From positions 1 through 19,121 of the forward strand of contig CAMCQL010000016.1 in NCBI GenBank assembly GCA_945877005.1: 19,121 bases of DNA, given 5' to 3'. The stretch's first letter is position 1. Each line of letters starts with the position of its first letter. The DNA is from Chryseobacterium gleum (GTDB taxonomy: Bacteria > Bacteroidota > Bacteroidia > Flavobacteriales_D > Crocinitomicaceae). Below are positions 8,856 to 16,451 of this stretch, piece by piece. Below the pieces are notes generated by a model, which was not told the DNA's origin, made no database searches, and saw only the letters and a program-made list of their open reading frames with translations. A program made the translations under genes and the position numbers.

Positions 8856-10811
8856 ATGATAAAAGTTACCCTTCCAGATAGCACAGTTAGAGAATACTCA
8901 ATCGGTACCACTTCTCTAGAAGTAGCTTTGAGCATTTCAGAAGGTTTAGCAAGAAATGTACTTGCTGCAAAAGTTAACAACGAAGTTATTGATGCTAATC
9001 GTCCAATTATTGAAGATTGTACACTTAGTTTATTGACTTGGAATGACTCTGAAGGCAAATCCACTATGTGGCACTCCTCAGCACACTTAATGGCTGAAGC
9101 ACTTGAATTTTATTACCCAGGAATAAAATTAGCTATAGGTCCACCAGTAGCAAATGGATTTTACTACGATGTTGATTTTATGGAATACACCATTAAAGAG
9201 GAAGATTTAGTAAAAATAGAGAACAAGATGAAAGAATTAGCCAAACAAAAATTGGCTTTTGTTCGAAAAGAAATTTCAAAATCTGATGCAATATCCTATT
9301 TTCAAGAAAAGAATGACCCATACAAACTTGAGTTATTAGAAAATCTCCAAGACGGATCCATTACTTTCTACACACAAGGTAATTTCACAGATTTATGTAG
9401 AGGACCTCATTTACCTGACACATCTCCCATCAAGGCAATTAAATTAACTGCAATTGCAGGAGCATATTGGAGAGGTGACGAAAAAAACAAACAACTTACA
9501 CGGATTTATGGTATTACTTTTCCTAAACAAGCTGAATTAACAGAACATCTTGAAAAATTAGAAGAAGCGAAACGAAGAGATCACCGAAAATTAGGTAAAG
9601 AATTAGAATTATTTACTTTTTCTCAACGAGTTGGACAGGGCTTACCTTTGTGGTTACCTAAAGGTGCAGCTTTAAGAGAAAGATTAGAAAATTTTTTAAA
9701 AAAAGCACAAAGGAATTCTGGTTACGATCAAGTAATTACTCCACACATCGGAAGTAAAGAATTATACATTTGCTCTGGTCATTATGAAAAATATGGTGCA
9801 GATTCATTTCAACCAATAAAAACTCCTGACGCAAAAGAAGAATTTTTATTGAAGCCAATGAATTGTCCCCACCATTGTGAAATTTTCAAATCTAAACCAA
9901 GATCTTACAAAGATTTGCCTGCTAGGTTTGCTGAATTCGGAACAGTATACCGGTACGAACAAAGTGGTGAATTACATGGTTTAACCAGGGTAAGAGGCTT
10001 CACACAAGATGACGCACATATTTTTTGTACCCAAGACCAAGTCAAAGACGAATTTAAAAAAGTGATTGATTTAGTACTTTACATTTTCAAAACTCTAAAA
10101 TTTGACAATTTTAAAGCTCAAATTTCATTAAGAGATACTGAAAACCCAAGTAAATACATTGGAAGCGACGAAAATTGGACTAAAGCCGAAAACGCTATTA
10201 TCGAAGCTGCAGCCGAGAAAAATTTAAATACAACTGTAGAATATGGAGAAGCTGCATTCTATGGTCCAAAACTTGACTTTATGGTTGAGGATGCTCTTGG
10301 AAGAGAATGGCAGCTTGGAACAATTCAAGTAGACTATAATTTACCTGAAAGATTCGAATTAGAATATACAGGAAGTGACAATGCAAAACATCGACCGGTA
10401 ATGATTCATCGCGCTCCTTTTGGATCTATGGAGCGATTTGTTGCAGTTTTATTAGAACATTGCGCGGGTGATTTCCCACTATGGTTAACTTCAGAGCAAG
10501 TTGCAATCCTTCCTATAAGTGATAAATACAATGAGTTTGCAGAAAAAATTCATAAATTGTTAAATAATTACGATATTCGCGCTTTCGTTGATGAACGAAA
10601 TGAAAAAATTGGCAAGAAAATTCGTGAATCTGAACTTAGAAAAACACCTTTTATGCTAATTATTGGCGAAAAAGAAGCTGAAAATGAAACCGTTTCAGTT
10701 CGACAAAGAAGTATTGGAGATGTTGGAACAATGAAAATTGATGAATTTGCAAAATTATTAGAAGATACAATAAATAATGAATTAGCAACTAATGCTTTAT
10801 TAACTGAATGA
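8856..10811 (+). CDS. thrS: Threonyl-tRNA synthetase
   Basis: It charges tRNA-Thr with threonine in the cytoplasm; 651 residues against 642 in E. coli. An N-terminal TGS domain (about 1-62) is followed by the editing domain with HSSAHLMAEAL (His73, His77), which hydrolyses mischarged Ser-tRNA. The class II catalytic core has FTQDDAHIF and MIHRAPFGSMER, with zinc ligands placed as in E. coli: Cys337 in MNCPHHC, His388 and His518. A C-terminal anticodon-binding domain follows from about residue 545 (VAILPISDKY, RAFVDERNEKIGKKIRE). The stop overlaps the infC start (ATGA, 10808-10811), showing translational coupling. It opens the conserved thrS-infC-rpmI-rplT operon. Confidence 0.98.
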   Translation: MIKVTLPDSTVREYSIGTTSLEVALSISEGLARNVLAAKVNNEVIDANRPIIEDCTLSLLTWNDSEGKSTMWHSSAHLMAEALEFYYPGIKLAIGPPVANGFYYDVDFMEYTIKEEDLVKIENKMKELAKQKLAFVRKEISKSDAISYFQEKNDPYKLELLENLQDGSITFYTQGNFTDLCRGPHLPDTSPIKAIKLTAIAGAYWRGDEKNKQLTRIYGITFPKQAELTEHLEKLEEAKRRDHRKLGKELELFTFSQRVGQGLPLWLPKGAALRERLENFLKKAQRNSGYDQVITPHIGSKELYICSGHYEKYGADSFQPIKTPDAKEEFLLKPMNCPHHCEIFKSKPRSYKDLPARFAEFGTVYRYEQSGELHGLTRVRGFTQDDAHIFCTQDQVKDEFKKVIDLVLYIFKTLKFDNFKAQISLRDTENPSKYIGSDENWTKAENAIIEAAAEKNLNTTVEYGEAAFYGPKLDFMVEDALGREWQLGTIQVDYNLPERFELEYTGSDNAKHRPVMIHRAPFGSMERFVAVLLEHCAGDFPLWLTSEQVAILPISDKYNEFAEKIHKLLNNYDIRAFVDERNEKIGKKIRESELRKTPFMLIIGEKEAENETVSVRQRSIGDVGTMKIDEFAKLLEDTINNELATNALLTE

Positions 10812-11356
10812 GAAAAGAACCAAGAAGAAACACATCCGTACAGGATAATGCGCAACACAAGATAAATGAAAAAATTCATGCGCGTGAAGTACGTGTTGTA
10901 TTAGATGGTGAGGAACCTAAAGTAATGTCTACTTCTGATGCAATAAAACTAGCTGAAGAACAAGAATTGGATTTAGTTGAAATATCTCCGAATGCAGTAC
11001 CTCCTGTTTGTAAAATAATGGATTATAGCAAGTTCTTATACAATCAAAAAAGAAAACAAAAAGAACTTAAAGCAAAACAATCAAAGGTAGTTTTAAAAGA
11101 AATTCGTTTTGGTCCCAATACTGATGAACACGACTTTCAATTTAAGCTTGTGCATGCTAAAAAATTCTTAGAAGAAGGTTGTAAAGTTAAAGCATTCGTT
11201 TTCTTTAGGGGTAGAACAATTGTATTCAAAGATCGCGGAGAGATTCTTTTATTACGTTTTGTTCAAGAACTAGGAGAAGTTGGTGTGCTTGAATCAATGC
11301 CAAAGTTAGAAGGGAAGAAAATGATTATCATGATTAACCCTAAAAAAGGAAAATAA
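10808..11356 (+). CDS. infC: Translation initiation factor IF-3
   Basis: IF-3 binds the 30S subunit, prevents early 50S joining and checks start codon and initiator tRNA. It has 182 residues, with the N-domain from HKINEKIHAREVRVV (about 17-87) holding the signature PPVCKIMDYSKFLYNQ, a lysine-rich linker helix, and the C-domain at about 95-179 (KEIRFGPNTDEHDF, VKAFVFFRGR). The start is ATG at 10808, overlapping the thrS stop by four bases. Many bacteria use a rare ATT/ATC start for infC as a target of self-control, so an ordinary ATG coupled to thrS means that type of control is not evident here. About 17 residues precede the conserved INEKI, which is normal. Confidence 0.97.
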   Translation: MRKEPRRNTSVQDNAQHKINEKIHAREVRVVLDGEEPKVMSTSDAIKLAEEQELDLVEISPNAVPPVCKIMDYSKFLYNQKRKQKELKAKQSKVVLKEIRFGPNTDEHDFQFKLVHAKKFLEEGCKVKAFVFFRGRTIVFKDRGEILLLRFVQELGEVGVLESMPKLEGKKMIIMINPKKGK

Positions 11357-11392
11357 AGATCTGATATAGAGGTAACTTAAAAAAGTAGAAAG

Positions 11393-11590
11393 ATGCCAAA
11401 AATGAAAACTAAATCCAGTGCAAAGAAGAGATTCACAATCACTGGAAGTGGTAAAATCAAGAGAAAACACGCTTTTAAAAGCCACATTCTTACGAAGAAA
11501 ACAAAAAAGCAAAAGAGAAATTTGACTCATGCAGGTTTAGTTCATACTGCTGATGAATCAAATATCAAATTGCAATTATGTATGAAATAG
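11393..11590 (+). CDS. rpmI: Large ribosomal subunit protein bL35
   Basis: A small basic 50S protein of 65 residues, the usual length. It begins MPKMKTKSSAKKRF and contains the family core TGSGKIKRKHAFKSHIL followed by TKKTKKQKRNL. The gene lies 36 bases after infC and 87 bases before rplT, in the conserved order. No Shine-Dalgarno sequence precedes the ATG, as is normal for the phylum. Confidence 0.97.
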   Translation: MPKMKTKSSAKKRFTITGSGKIKRKHAFKSHILTKKTKKQKRNLTHAGLVHTADESNIKLQLCMK

Positions 11591-11608
11591 TTCATACAGG
11601 TTCGATTG

Positions 11609-11664
11609 TTTAACCCAATAATGAGTACAAAGCCATCTGAAATAGAGATGCACTTATTGTTAAA
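11609..11664 (+). ncRNA. Candidate L20-responsive mRNA fold between rpmI and rplT
   Basis: The transcript can form an outer helix, TTTAAC (11609-11614) with GTTAAA (11659-11664), a CC bulge, and AATAA (11617-11621) with TTATT (11654-11658). An asymmetric internal loop (10 bases against 2) leads to an inner helix, GC-c-ATCT (11632-11638) with AGATGC (11646-11651), with one bulged C and a 7-base loop. The fold ends 13 bases before the rplT ATG. In other bacteria L20 represses this operon by binding bulged helices that mimic its 23S rRNA site. The pairing is seen directly; the regulatory role is inference from context. Confidence 0.4.
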
Positions 11665-11677
11665 AAACTAAATTAAT

Positions 11678-12025
11678 ATGCCAAGATCGGTAAATCATGT
11701 TGCTTCAAGAGCTCGAAGAAAAGCGGTATTGAAGTTAGCCAAAGGTTACTTTGGAAGAAGAAAGAATGTTTGGACTGTTGCTAAAAATGCAGTCGAAAAA
11801 GGTTTAAATTATGCCTATGAAGGACGTAAACAGAAGAAAAGAAACTTCCGTTCACTTTGGATTATGCGTATCAACGCTGGTGCACGTCAACACGGTTTAA
11901 ACTACTCTCAATTTATGGGAGCACTTCACAAAAGTGGAATCGAGTTAAACAGAAAAGTTCTTGCAGATTTAGCAATGAACCATCCTGAAGCGTTCAAAAC
12001 AGTTGTTGAAACTGTAAAAAAATAA
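11678..12025 (+). CDS. rplT: Large ribosomal subunit protein bL20
   Basis: An assembly-essential 50S protein that binds 23S rRNA; 115 residues, normal length. The basic N-terminal extension (MPRSVNHVASRARRKAVLKLAKGYFGRRK, described here in part) and the globular domain with LWIMRINAGARQHGLNYSQF and VLADLAMNHPEAF are diagnostic. It is the last gene of the operon, followed 23 bases later by a strong terminator. In E. coli and Bacillus L20 represses its own operon, and a candidate RNA target lies just upstream at 11609-11664. Confidence 0.98.
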   Translation: MPRSVNHVASRARRKAVLKLAKGYFGRRKNVWTVAKNAVEKGLNYAYEGRKQKKRNFRSLWIMRINAGARQHGLNYSQFMGALHKSGIELNRKVLADLAMNHPEAFKTVVETVKK

Positions 12026-12048
12026 TAAGTATCCAACTCTATATCAGT

Positions 12049-12077
12049 AAAAAGGAGCTATTAAGCTCCTTTTTTTT
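12049..12077. terminator. Bidirectional rho-independent terminator between rplT and the sigma factor gene
   Basis: AAAAAGGAGCT (12049-12059) pairs perfectly with AGCTCCTTTTT (12064-12074) around the loop ATTA. On the plus strand the T run continues to 12077; on the minus strand the A run gives a T tract as well. It therefore ends the rplT transcript and the convergent sigma factor transcript, whose stop codon is at 12076-12078. Confidence 0.9.
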
Positions 12078-12681
12078 ATATTGTATCTTTTGTTTTGTGA
12101 ATCATATTCGCTAAAAAATCTCTAGCTCTGAACAGTTGCGCTTTCACAGTTCCTAATGGAAGTTCTAAACGTTCAGAAATTTCCTCATAACTTAACTCAT
12201 CAAAATATCTTAATTCAACCAATTGTCTATAACGAGGTTTTAATTTTGTTACTAATTCACGCATTAAAACGACTTTCTGGGAATGAATAATTGCTTCTTC
12301 TGGATTATGCCCGTCTGCACTTGCATCGAACGATACGTACTCACCATCGTCATTTGTATAACCGTGATCCATTGATGTTAAACGTATTCTTTTTTTACGA
12401 ATAAAATCGATGCAATTATTTGAAGCAATCTTAAACAACCATGTGCTAAATGCATACCCAGGAGAATATTGGTCCAAACGACTAAATGCTTTTCCAAATG
12501 CTTCTATCGTTAGATCATCTGCATCGTCTTCATTCTTCACCATTTTAAACATCATAAAATAGATTGAATCACGATATTTTTCCATCAATTCCGCAAATGC
12601 CATTTGATTCCCTTCTTTTGCTTTTTCAAGTAGCACAAGATCTTGTTTCGCTTTTTCAGAAAAATTTTCGTTTACCTCCAT
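12076..12681 (-). CDS. ECF-type RNA polymerase sigma factor
   Basis: A sigma-70 family factor of 201 residues with only regions 2 and 4, the ECF architecture; it would direct RNA polymerase to a specific promoter set. Region 2 is at about 28-97 (MAFAELMEKYRDSIYFMMF, then DADDLTIEAFGKAF and FSTWLFKIASNNCIDFIRKK). A linker of about 40 residues rich in Asp/Gly follows. Region 4 is at about 136-190 with the helix-turn-helix DELSYEEISERLELPLGTVKAQ. The start codon lies within the end of the upstream glycosyltransferase gene (10-base overlap), so the two are cotranscribed and probably coupled. No anti-sigma factor gene is adjacent, so its control cannot be read from the locus. Targets unknown. Confidence 0.93.
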   Translation of the reverse strand: MEVNENFSEKAKQDLVLLEKAKEGNQMAFAELMEKYRDSIYFMMFKMVKNEDDADDLTIEAFGKAFSRLDQYSPGYAFSTWLFKIASNNCIDFIRKKRIRLTSMDHGYTNDDGEYVSFDASADGHNPEEAIIHSQKVVLMRELVTKLKPRYRQLVELRYFDELSYEEISERLELPLGTVKAQLFRARDFLANMIHKTKDTI

Positions 12682-13814
12682 TTTGATAATTTAGGTTTTT
12701 CAGACAAATAATACATACATGTTATCATCAAATAATAAAATAATTCTAATAATGGAAGAAAAAGGACAAATCGTTTACCATCTAATTTAGTAAAACAAAT
12801 TCCTAAAACAATCCATTTTATAATAGTTAAAGCAACAATTAATATGCAAGACATTAACATATACTCTAAATCAAACAACAAAGAAACGAAACAAACGGCC
12901 ATCATAAATAAAGACAAGGGATATATTCCTAACAATGATTTTTTAATAAAGGTATATTTGGAGGAAGTTGAATAATGTCTGCTCTTCTGCTGAAGATATT
13001 CTTTCCATGTTGGTTTGGTAGACGAATAACAATAACTTTCTTTATCAATATGTACAACTACATTATTTTGTATAGAGGCTTCTTGTACAAATAAATCATC
13101 GTCACCAGAAGAAATGGAATAATGAGTTTTAAATCCACTTACAGAATTAAATGCTTTTTTTGTGTAGGCTAAATTTCTACCAACACCCATGTAAGGAATG
13201 TTTGCCAACGCAAATGAAAAATAATTTACCGCAATGAAAACAGCGTCCAATCTAATTATACTATTTAAAAAACCTTTTTCTTTTCTAAAAGGTCCATGAC
13301 CAATTACGATTTGCCCCCCTCTACCAAAACCTGAAACAATATTTCTCAACCATAATTTGGAAGCAGGCAAACAATCCGCATCGGTAAAAATCATATAATC
13401 CGAAGTTGCTGATTTAATACCTAAAGTTAATGGTAATTTTTTTCCATTCCCTAAATGCTTACTTCGCTCAACTTCAATGATTTTTAAATTATTATAGCTT
13501 AATTTTAAAGCATTTAATACATTATATGATTCGTCTATCGATTGATGGTTCACCACGATAACTTCAAAATCTGGATAATCTTGCGAAAGTATCGTTGGTA
13601 AATTTTGAAATAAATTATCGGATTCATTCCTTGCTGCGATAATAATAGATACTGGGGGTGTAAAATCATTATTTACCTGCTCCATTTTTTTGTTATATAC
13701 AGCAAAGCGCATGTAAATAAAAAATAGATACGTCAATTGTACTATTATAAAAAAAACAAAAAATAAGAATACAATTAATGGAATGGAGAAATCAAATTCA
13801 GGTAAAATTGTCAT
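12672..13814 (-). CDS. Membrane-anchored family 2 glycosyltransferase
   Basis: It probably transfers a sugar from a nucleotide donor to a lipid or polysaccharide acceptor at the inner membrane; the substrate cannot be told. In 380 residues, a membrane helix at about 10-33 is followed by a GT-A domain: PVSIIIAARNESDNL (from about 51), the DxD metal motif in TDADCLP (Asp145, Asp147), GDDDLFV (237-243) with the likely catalytic acid, and QKSRH (276-280) in place of the common QxxRW. Two or three hydrophobic helices at about 295-370 close the protein. The 3' end overlaps the sigma factor start by 10 bases. It is divergent from tgt, with a 79-base shared upstream region. Confidence 0.9.
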   Translation of the reverse strand: MTILPEFDFSIPLIVFLFFVFFIIVQLTYLFFIYMRFAVYNKKMEQVNNDFTPPVSIIIAARNESDNLFQNLPTILSQDYPDFEVIVVNHQSIDESYNVLNALKLSYNNLKIIEVERSKHLGNGKKLPLTLGIKSATSDYMIFTDADCLPASKLWLRNIVSGFGRGGQIVIGHGPFRKEKGFLNSIIRLDAVFIAVNYFSFALANIPYMGVGRNLAYTKKAFNSVSGFKTHYSISSGDDDLFVQEASIQNNVVVHIDKESYCYSSTKPTWKEYLQQKSRHYSTSSKYTFIKKSLLGIYPLSLFMMAVCFVSLLFDLEYMLMSCILIVALTIIKWIVLGICFTKLDGKRFVLFLPLLELFYYLMITCMYYLSEKPKLSKWR

Positions 13815-13861
13815 GAAAAAAAGGATATTATAATTGAAAACACGGATAATCTAAATAGCAC

Positions 13862-13869
13862 TATATTTG
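13862..13869 (+). promoter_or_regulatory. Candidate -7 box for the tgt operon
   Basis: TATATTTG fits TAnnTTTG exactly and ends 24 bases before the tgt ATG. It is identical to the thrS box. An ATTG at 13833-13836 is the nearest -33-like element but its spacing of 25 is longer than usual. Confidence 0.45.
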
Positions 13870-13893
13870 TAAAATATAAATTTTAGCAAATAT

Positions 13894-15024
13894 ATGAATT
13901 TTGAACTTCATCATACTGATACAAAATCAAAAGCTAGGGCTGGAACTTTAACAACAGATCATGGGAAAATTGAAACACCAATTTTTATGCCTGTTGGAAC
14001 CGCAGGAACGGTTAAAGGGGTACACCAACACGAATTAAAAACTGATGTTAAAGCACAAATCATTTTAGGCAATACTTACCATCTTTATCTTCGTCCTGGT
14101 CTTGATGTTCTTCAAAATGCTGGTGGTCTTCATCAATTTATAAATTGGGATAAACCGATCTTAACGGACAGTGGTGGTTATCAAGTCTATTCTTTATCTG
14201 GCACTCGAAAAATCAAAGAAGAAGGTGTGAATTTTCAATCGCATATTGACGGGAGCTATCACCTATTCACACCCGAGAAAGCAATTGAAATTCAACGAGT
14301 TATTGGAGGTGACATCATAATGGCGTTTGACGAATGTACTCCCTATCCTTGCGATTATACATATGCTAAAAATTCGATGCACATGACCCATCGTTGGTTA
14401 AAAAGATGTTTTGAAGCTATGGATAAAACAAATCCTTTATACGGATACGAACAATCGCTATTCCCTATCGTTCAAGGCAGTACATACATGGATTTACGAA
14501 AAGAATCTGCTGAAACAATCGCATCATACGATGCTATTGGAAACGCGATTGGAGGTCTTTCAGTAGGAGAACCTGATGAAGAACTCTATAAATATACTGA
14601 TTTGGTATGTTCTATTCTACCACAAAGTAAAGCACGCTATTTAATGGGTGTGGGCACTCCTGTAAATTTACTAGAATGTATTTCAATGGGTGTAGATATG
14701 TTTGATTGCGTAATGCCATCAAGAAACGCTAGACATGGACTTCTTTTCACTTCAGAAGGCACAATAAATATAAAAAATGAAAAATGGACAAAAGATTTTA
14801 GTCCAATTGATTCAAATGGAACTTCTTATGTAGACCAAACCTACAGTAAAGCTTATTTAAGACATTTAATAAAAACAAAAGAAAATCTTGGAATTCAAAT
14901 TGCTACTCTCCATAACCTTGGATTTTACATAGAGTTAGTTACTACTGCTAGAAAACATATATTAGCAGGAACATTTACAGAATGGAAAAATTTACAAATC
15001 CCTAAATTGAGCAGAAGATTATAA
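13894..15024 (+). CDS. tgt: tRNA-guanine(34) transglycosylase (Tgt), zinc-cysteine-less variant
   Basis: It exchanges guanine 34 of GUN-anticodon tRNAs for the queuosine precursor preQ1; 376 residues. Conserved features include ETPIFMPVGTAGTVKG near the N-terminus, LTDSGGYQVYSLS with Asp92 (general base position), FDECTPYP, GGLSVGEP, MGVGTP, and MFDCVMPSRNARHG with Asp271, the predicted nucleophile. The CxCxxC zinc site of E. coli Tgt is absent: aligning on YSxAYLRHL puts Gly309, Ser311 and Asp314 at the cysteine positions, while the fourth ligand, His340 in TLHNL, remains. I recall flavobacterial homologues sharing this replacement, so it is probably a functional lineage form. Its stop overlaps the next start by one base (TAATG). 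Confidence 0.95.
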   Translation: MNFELHHTDTKSKARAGTLTTDHGKIETPIFMPVGTAGTVKGVHQHELKTDVKAQIILGNTYHLYLRPGLDVLQNAGGLHQFINWDKPILTDSGGYQVYSLSGTRKIKEEGVNFQSHIDGSYHLFTPEKAIEIQRVIGGDIIMAFDECTPYPCDYTYAKNSMHMTHRWLKRCFEAMDKTNPLYGYEQSLFPIVQGSTYMDLRKESAETIASYDAIGNAIGGLSVGEPDEELYKYTDLVCSILPQSKARYLMGVGTPVNLLECISMGVDMFDCVMPSRNARHGLLFTSEGTINIKNEKWTKDFSPIDSNGTSYVDQTYSKAYLRHLIKTKENLGIQIATLHNLGFYIELVTTARKHILAGTFTEWKNLQIPKLSRRL

Positions 15025-16100
15025 TGTTAACCATCATAGATAAATACATCATTAAAAAATTCTTGAGCACCTACTTTTTTATGTTGGGTATCATTATGTT
15101 GTTATCTATGGTATTCGATATTTCTTCTAGATTAGGTGAATTCATTGAGAATAAAGCTCCAATCAAAGCCATTTTTGTAGAGTATTACTTAAATTTCTTG
15201 ATCTATTATGGCAATACATTTTCATCTTTAATTGTTTTTATTTCTGTTATTTGGTTTACTGCAAAATTAGCCCAAGACTCAGAAATCATTCCTTTATTGT
15301 ATAGTGGTCGTCCATTCATACGTATTGTACGTCCTTATATGATAAGTGCTACTATTTTGATGATTCTTTCATTATTCATTAATAATTATTTACTTCCAAT
15401 TTCTAATAGAATACGTTTTAATTTTGAAGAAAAATATTATAGATCTCGGTTACTAGTAGAGAATTATCACGCTGAAATTGAACCGGGTAAATACGTTTAC
15501 TTTTCTTCTTATAACAGTGATGATAACTTGGTTTATAACATAACTATTGAGGAATGGACTGACAACAACACACCCTACAAATTTATAAGAGCTAATTCAG
15601 CAAAAAACATCAAAAACTCCAAGAAATGGGTGTTAAACAATTACTACATTAGAACATTTGGCACTACAAATGATCATTTAACCGCTGGCAAAGAATTTAC
15701 AACCGAATTTAAGTTTACGATTAAAGACATTGCTATGAGAGACGAAACCTCTGAAACGATGTCACAAAGTCAGTTGAAAAAATTCATTGAACACGAAGAA
15801 AAAAAAGGCTCCACTAATGTACCTCGATTTAAACTTACCTTATATGAAAGAATTTCACTTCCATTTGCAACGTATGTTCTAACATTGATTGGAATTGCTG
15901 TTTCAAGTAGAAAAAAACGAGGGGGCATTGGCGTAAATATTGCAATTGGACTGGGTTTTGTATTTATTTATATTTTCGCAATGAAAGTAACCAATGTGGC
16001 AGCACTAAATATTGGATTCCCTCCATTAATTGCGGTATGGATTCCAAATATACTTTTTGGTATTCTTGGGATTTACCTTTACAAAATTGCACCTAAATAA
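15024..16100 (+). CDS. LptF/LptG-family lipopolysaccharide export permease
   Basis: A YjgP/YjgQ-type permease subunit that with LptB extracts lipopolysaccharide from the inner membrane and passes it to the periplasmic Lpt bridge. Its 358 residues show three membrane helices near the N-terminus (about 13-32, 52-80, 101-125), a periplasmic jellyroll-like region, and three C-terminal helices (about 277-294, 301-322, 330-353). Family features are the N-terminal DKYIIKKFLSTYFF and, in the C-terminal half, LTLYERISLPFATYVLTLIG and SSRKKRGGIGVNIAIG. LptF and LptG cannot be told apart from this alone. The start overlaps the tgt stop by one base, so translation is probably coupled. The pairing with tgt is one I recall from other flavobacteria. 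Confidence 0.9.
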   Translation: MLTIIDKYIIKKFLSTYFFMLGIIMLLSMVFDISSRLGEFIENKAPIKAIFVEYYLNFLIYYGNTFSSLIVFISVIWFTAKLAQDSEIIPLLYSGRPFIRIVRPYMISATILMILSLFINNYLLPISNRIRFNFEEKYYRSRLLVENYHAEIEPGKYVYFSSYNSDDNLVYNITIEEWTDNNTPYKFIRANSAKNIKNSKKWVLNNYYIRTFGTTNDHLTAGKEFTTEFKFTIKDIAMRDETSETMSQSQLKKFIEHEEKKGSTNVPRFKLTLYERISLPFATYVLTLIGIAVSSRKKRGGIGVNIAIGLGFVFIYIFAMKVTNVAALNIGFPPLIAVWIPNILFGILGIYLYKIAPK

Positions 16101-16117
16101 ACCTAAATTAAAAAATT

Positions 16118-16414
16118 ATGTTTGACATGAATAATGAGATGTTCAAAAAAATGCAAGAAGCAGTTGAGTTGAGCAAAAATAAATTGGAAACCCTTTCTGT
16201 AGTTGGAGAAGCAGCAGGTGGATTAGTTCGTATCGAATTAAATGGTAATAGAAAATTGAAATCATTAGAAATCAATGCCTCATTGAAAGACATTGAGAAA
16301 GAAGATTTAGAAGACTTTATTTCAATTGCACTTGACAGAGCTTTAGAGCAAGCAAACGAAATCAACGAAAAAGAGATGTCAAATTCAGCAACTTCTTTCT
16401 TACCTAAGTTTTAA
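16118..16414 (+). CDS. YbaB/EbfC-family DNA-binding protein
   Basis: A small nucleoid-associated protein family that binds DNA as a dimer. The 98 residues show the family pattern: an N-terminal amphipathic helix with MFKKMQEAVELSKNKLE, a three-strand sheet with the hallmark VVGEAAGGLVRIELNGNRKLKSLEI, and a C-terminal helix DLEDFISIALDRALEQANE. The first ATG at 16118 gives MFDMNNEM; the ATG at 16127 is possible. It is more divergent than typical YbaB, and in other bacteria the gene neighbours dnaX and recR, which are not here. It sits 17 bases after the permease gene, within the tgt unit. Confidence 0.8.
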   Translation: MFDMNNEMFKKMQEAVELSKNKLETLSVVGEAAGGLVRIELNGNRKLKSLEINASLKDIEKEDLEDFISIALDRALEQANEINEKEMSNSATSFLPKF

Positions 16415-16451
16415 TATTTGCTAATTTGTACTCTGATAGATCAAGTTGAAT

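Noticed and set aside
10808..10861. Alternative non-ATG infC start further downstream, as used in many bacteria
   Set aside because: The ATG overlapping the thrS stop gives a normal-length N-terminus and clear coupling, so no rare start is needed.
13887..13894. TATATTTG on the minus strand as a promoter box for the glycosyltransferase gene
   Set aside because: The box touches the tgt start codon and is 72 bases from the glycosyltransferase ATG, unlike the 19-24 base spacing seen for the other four units.
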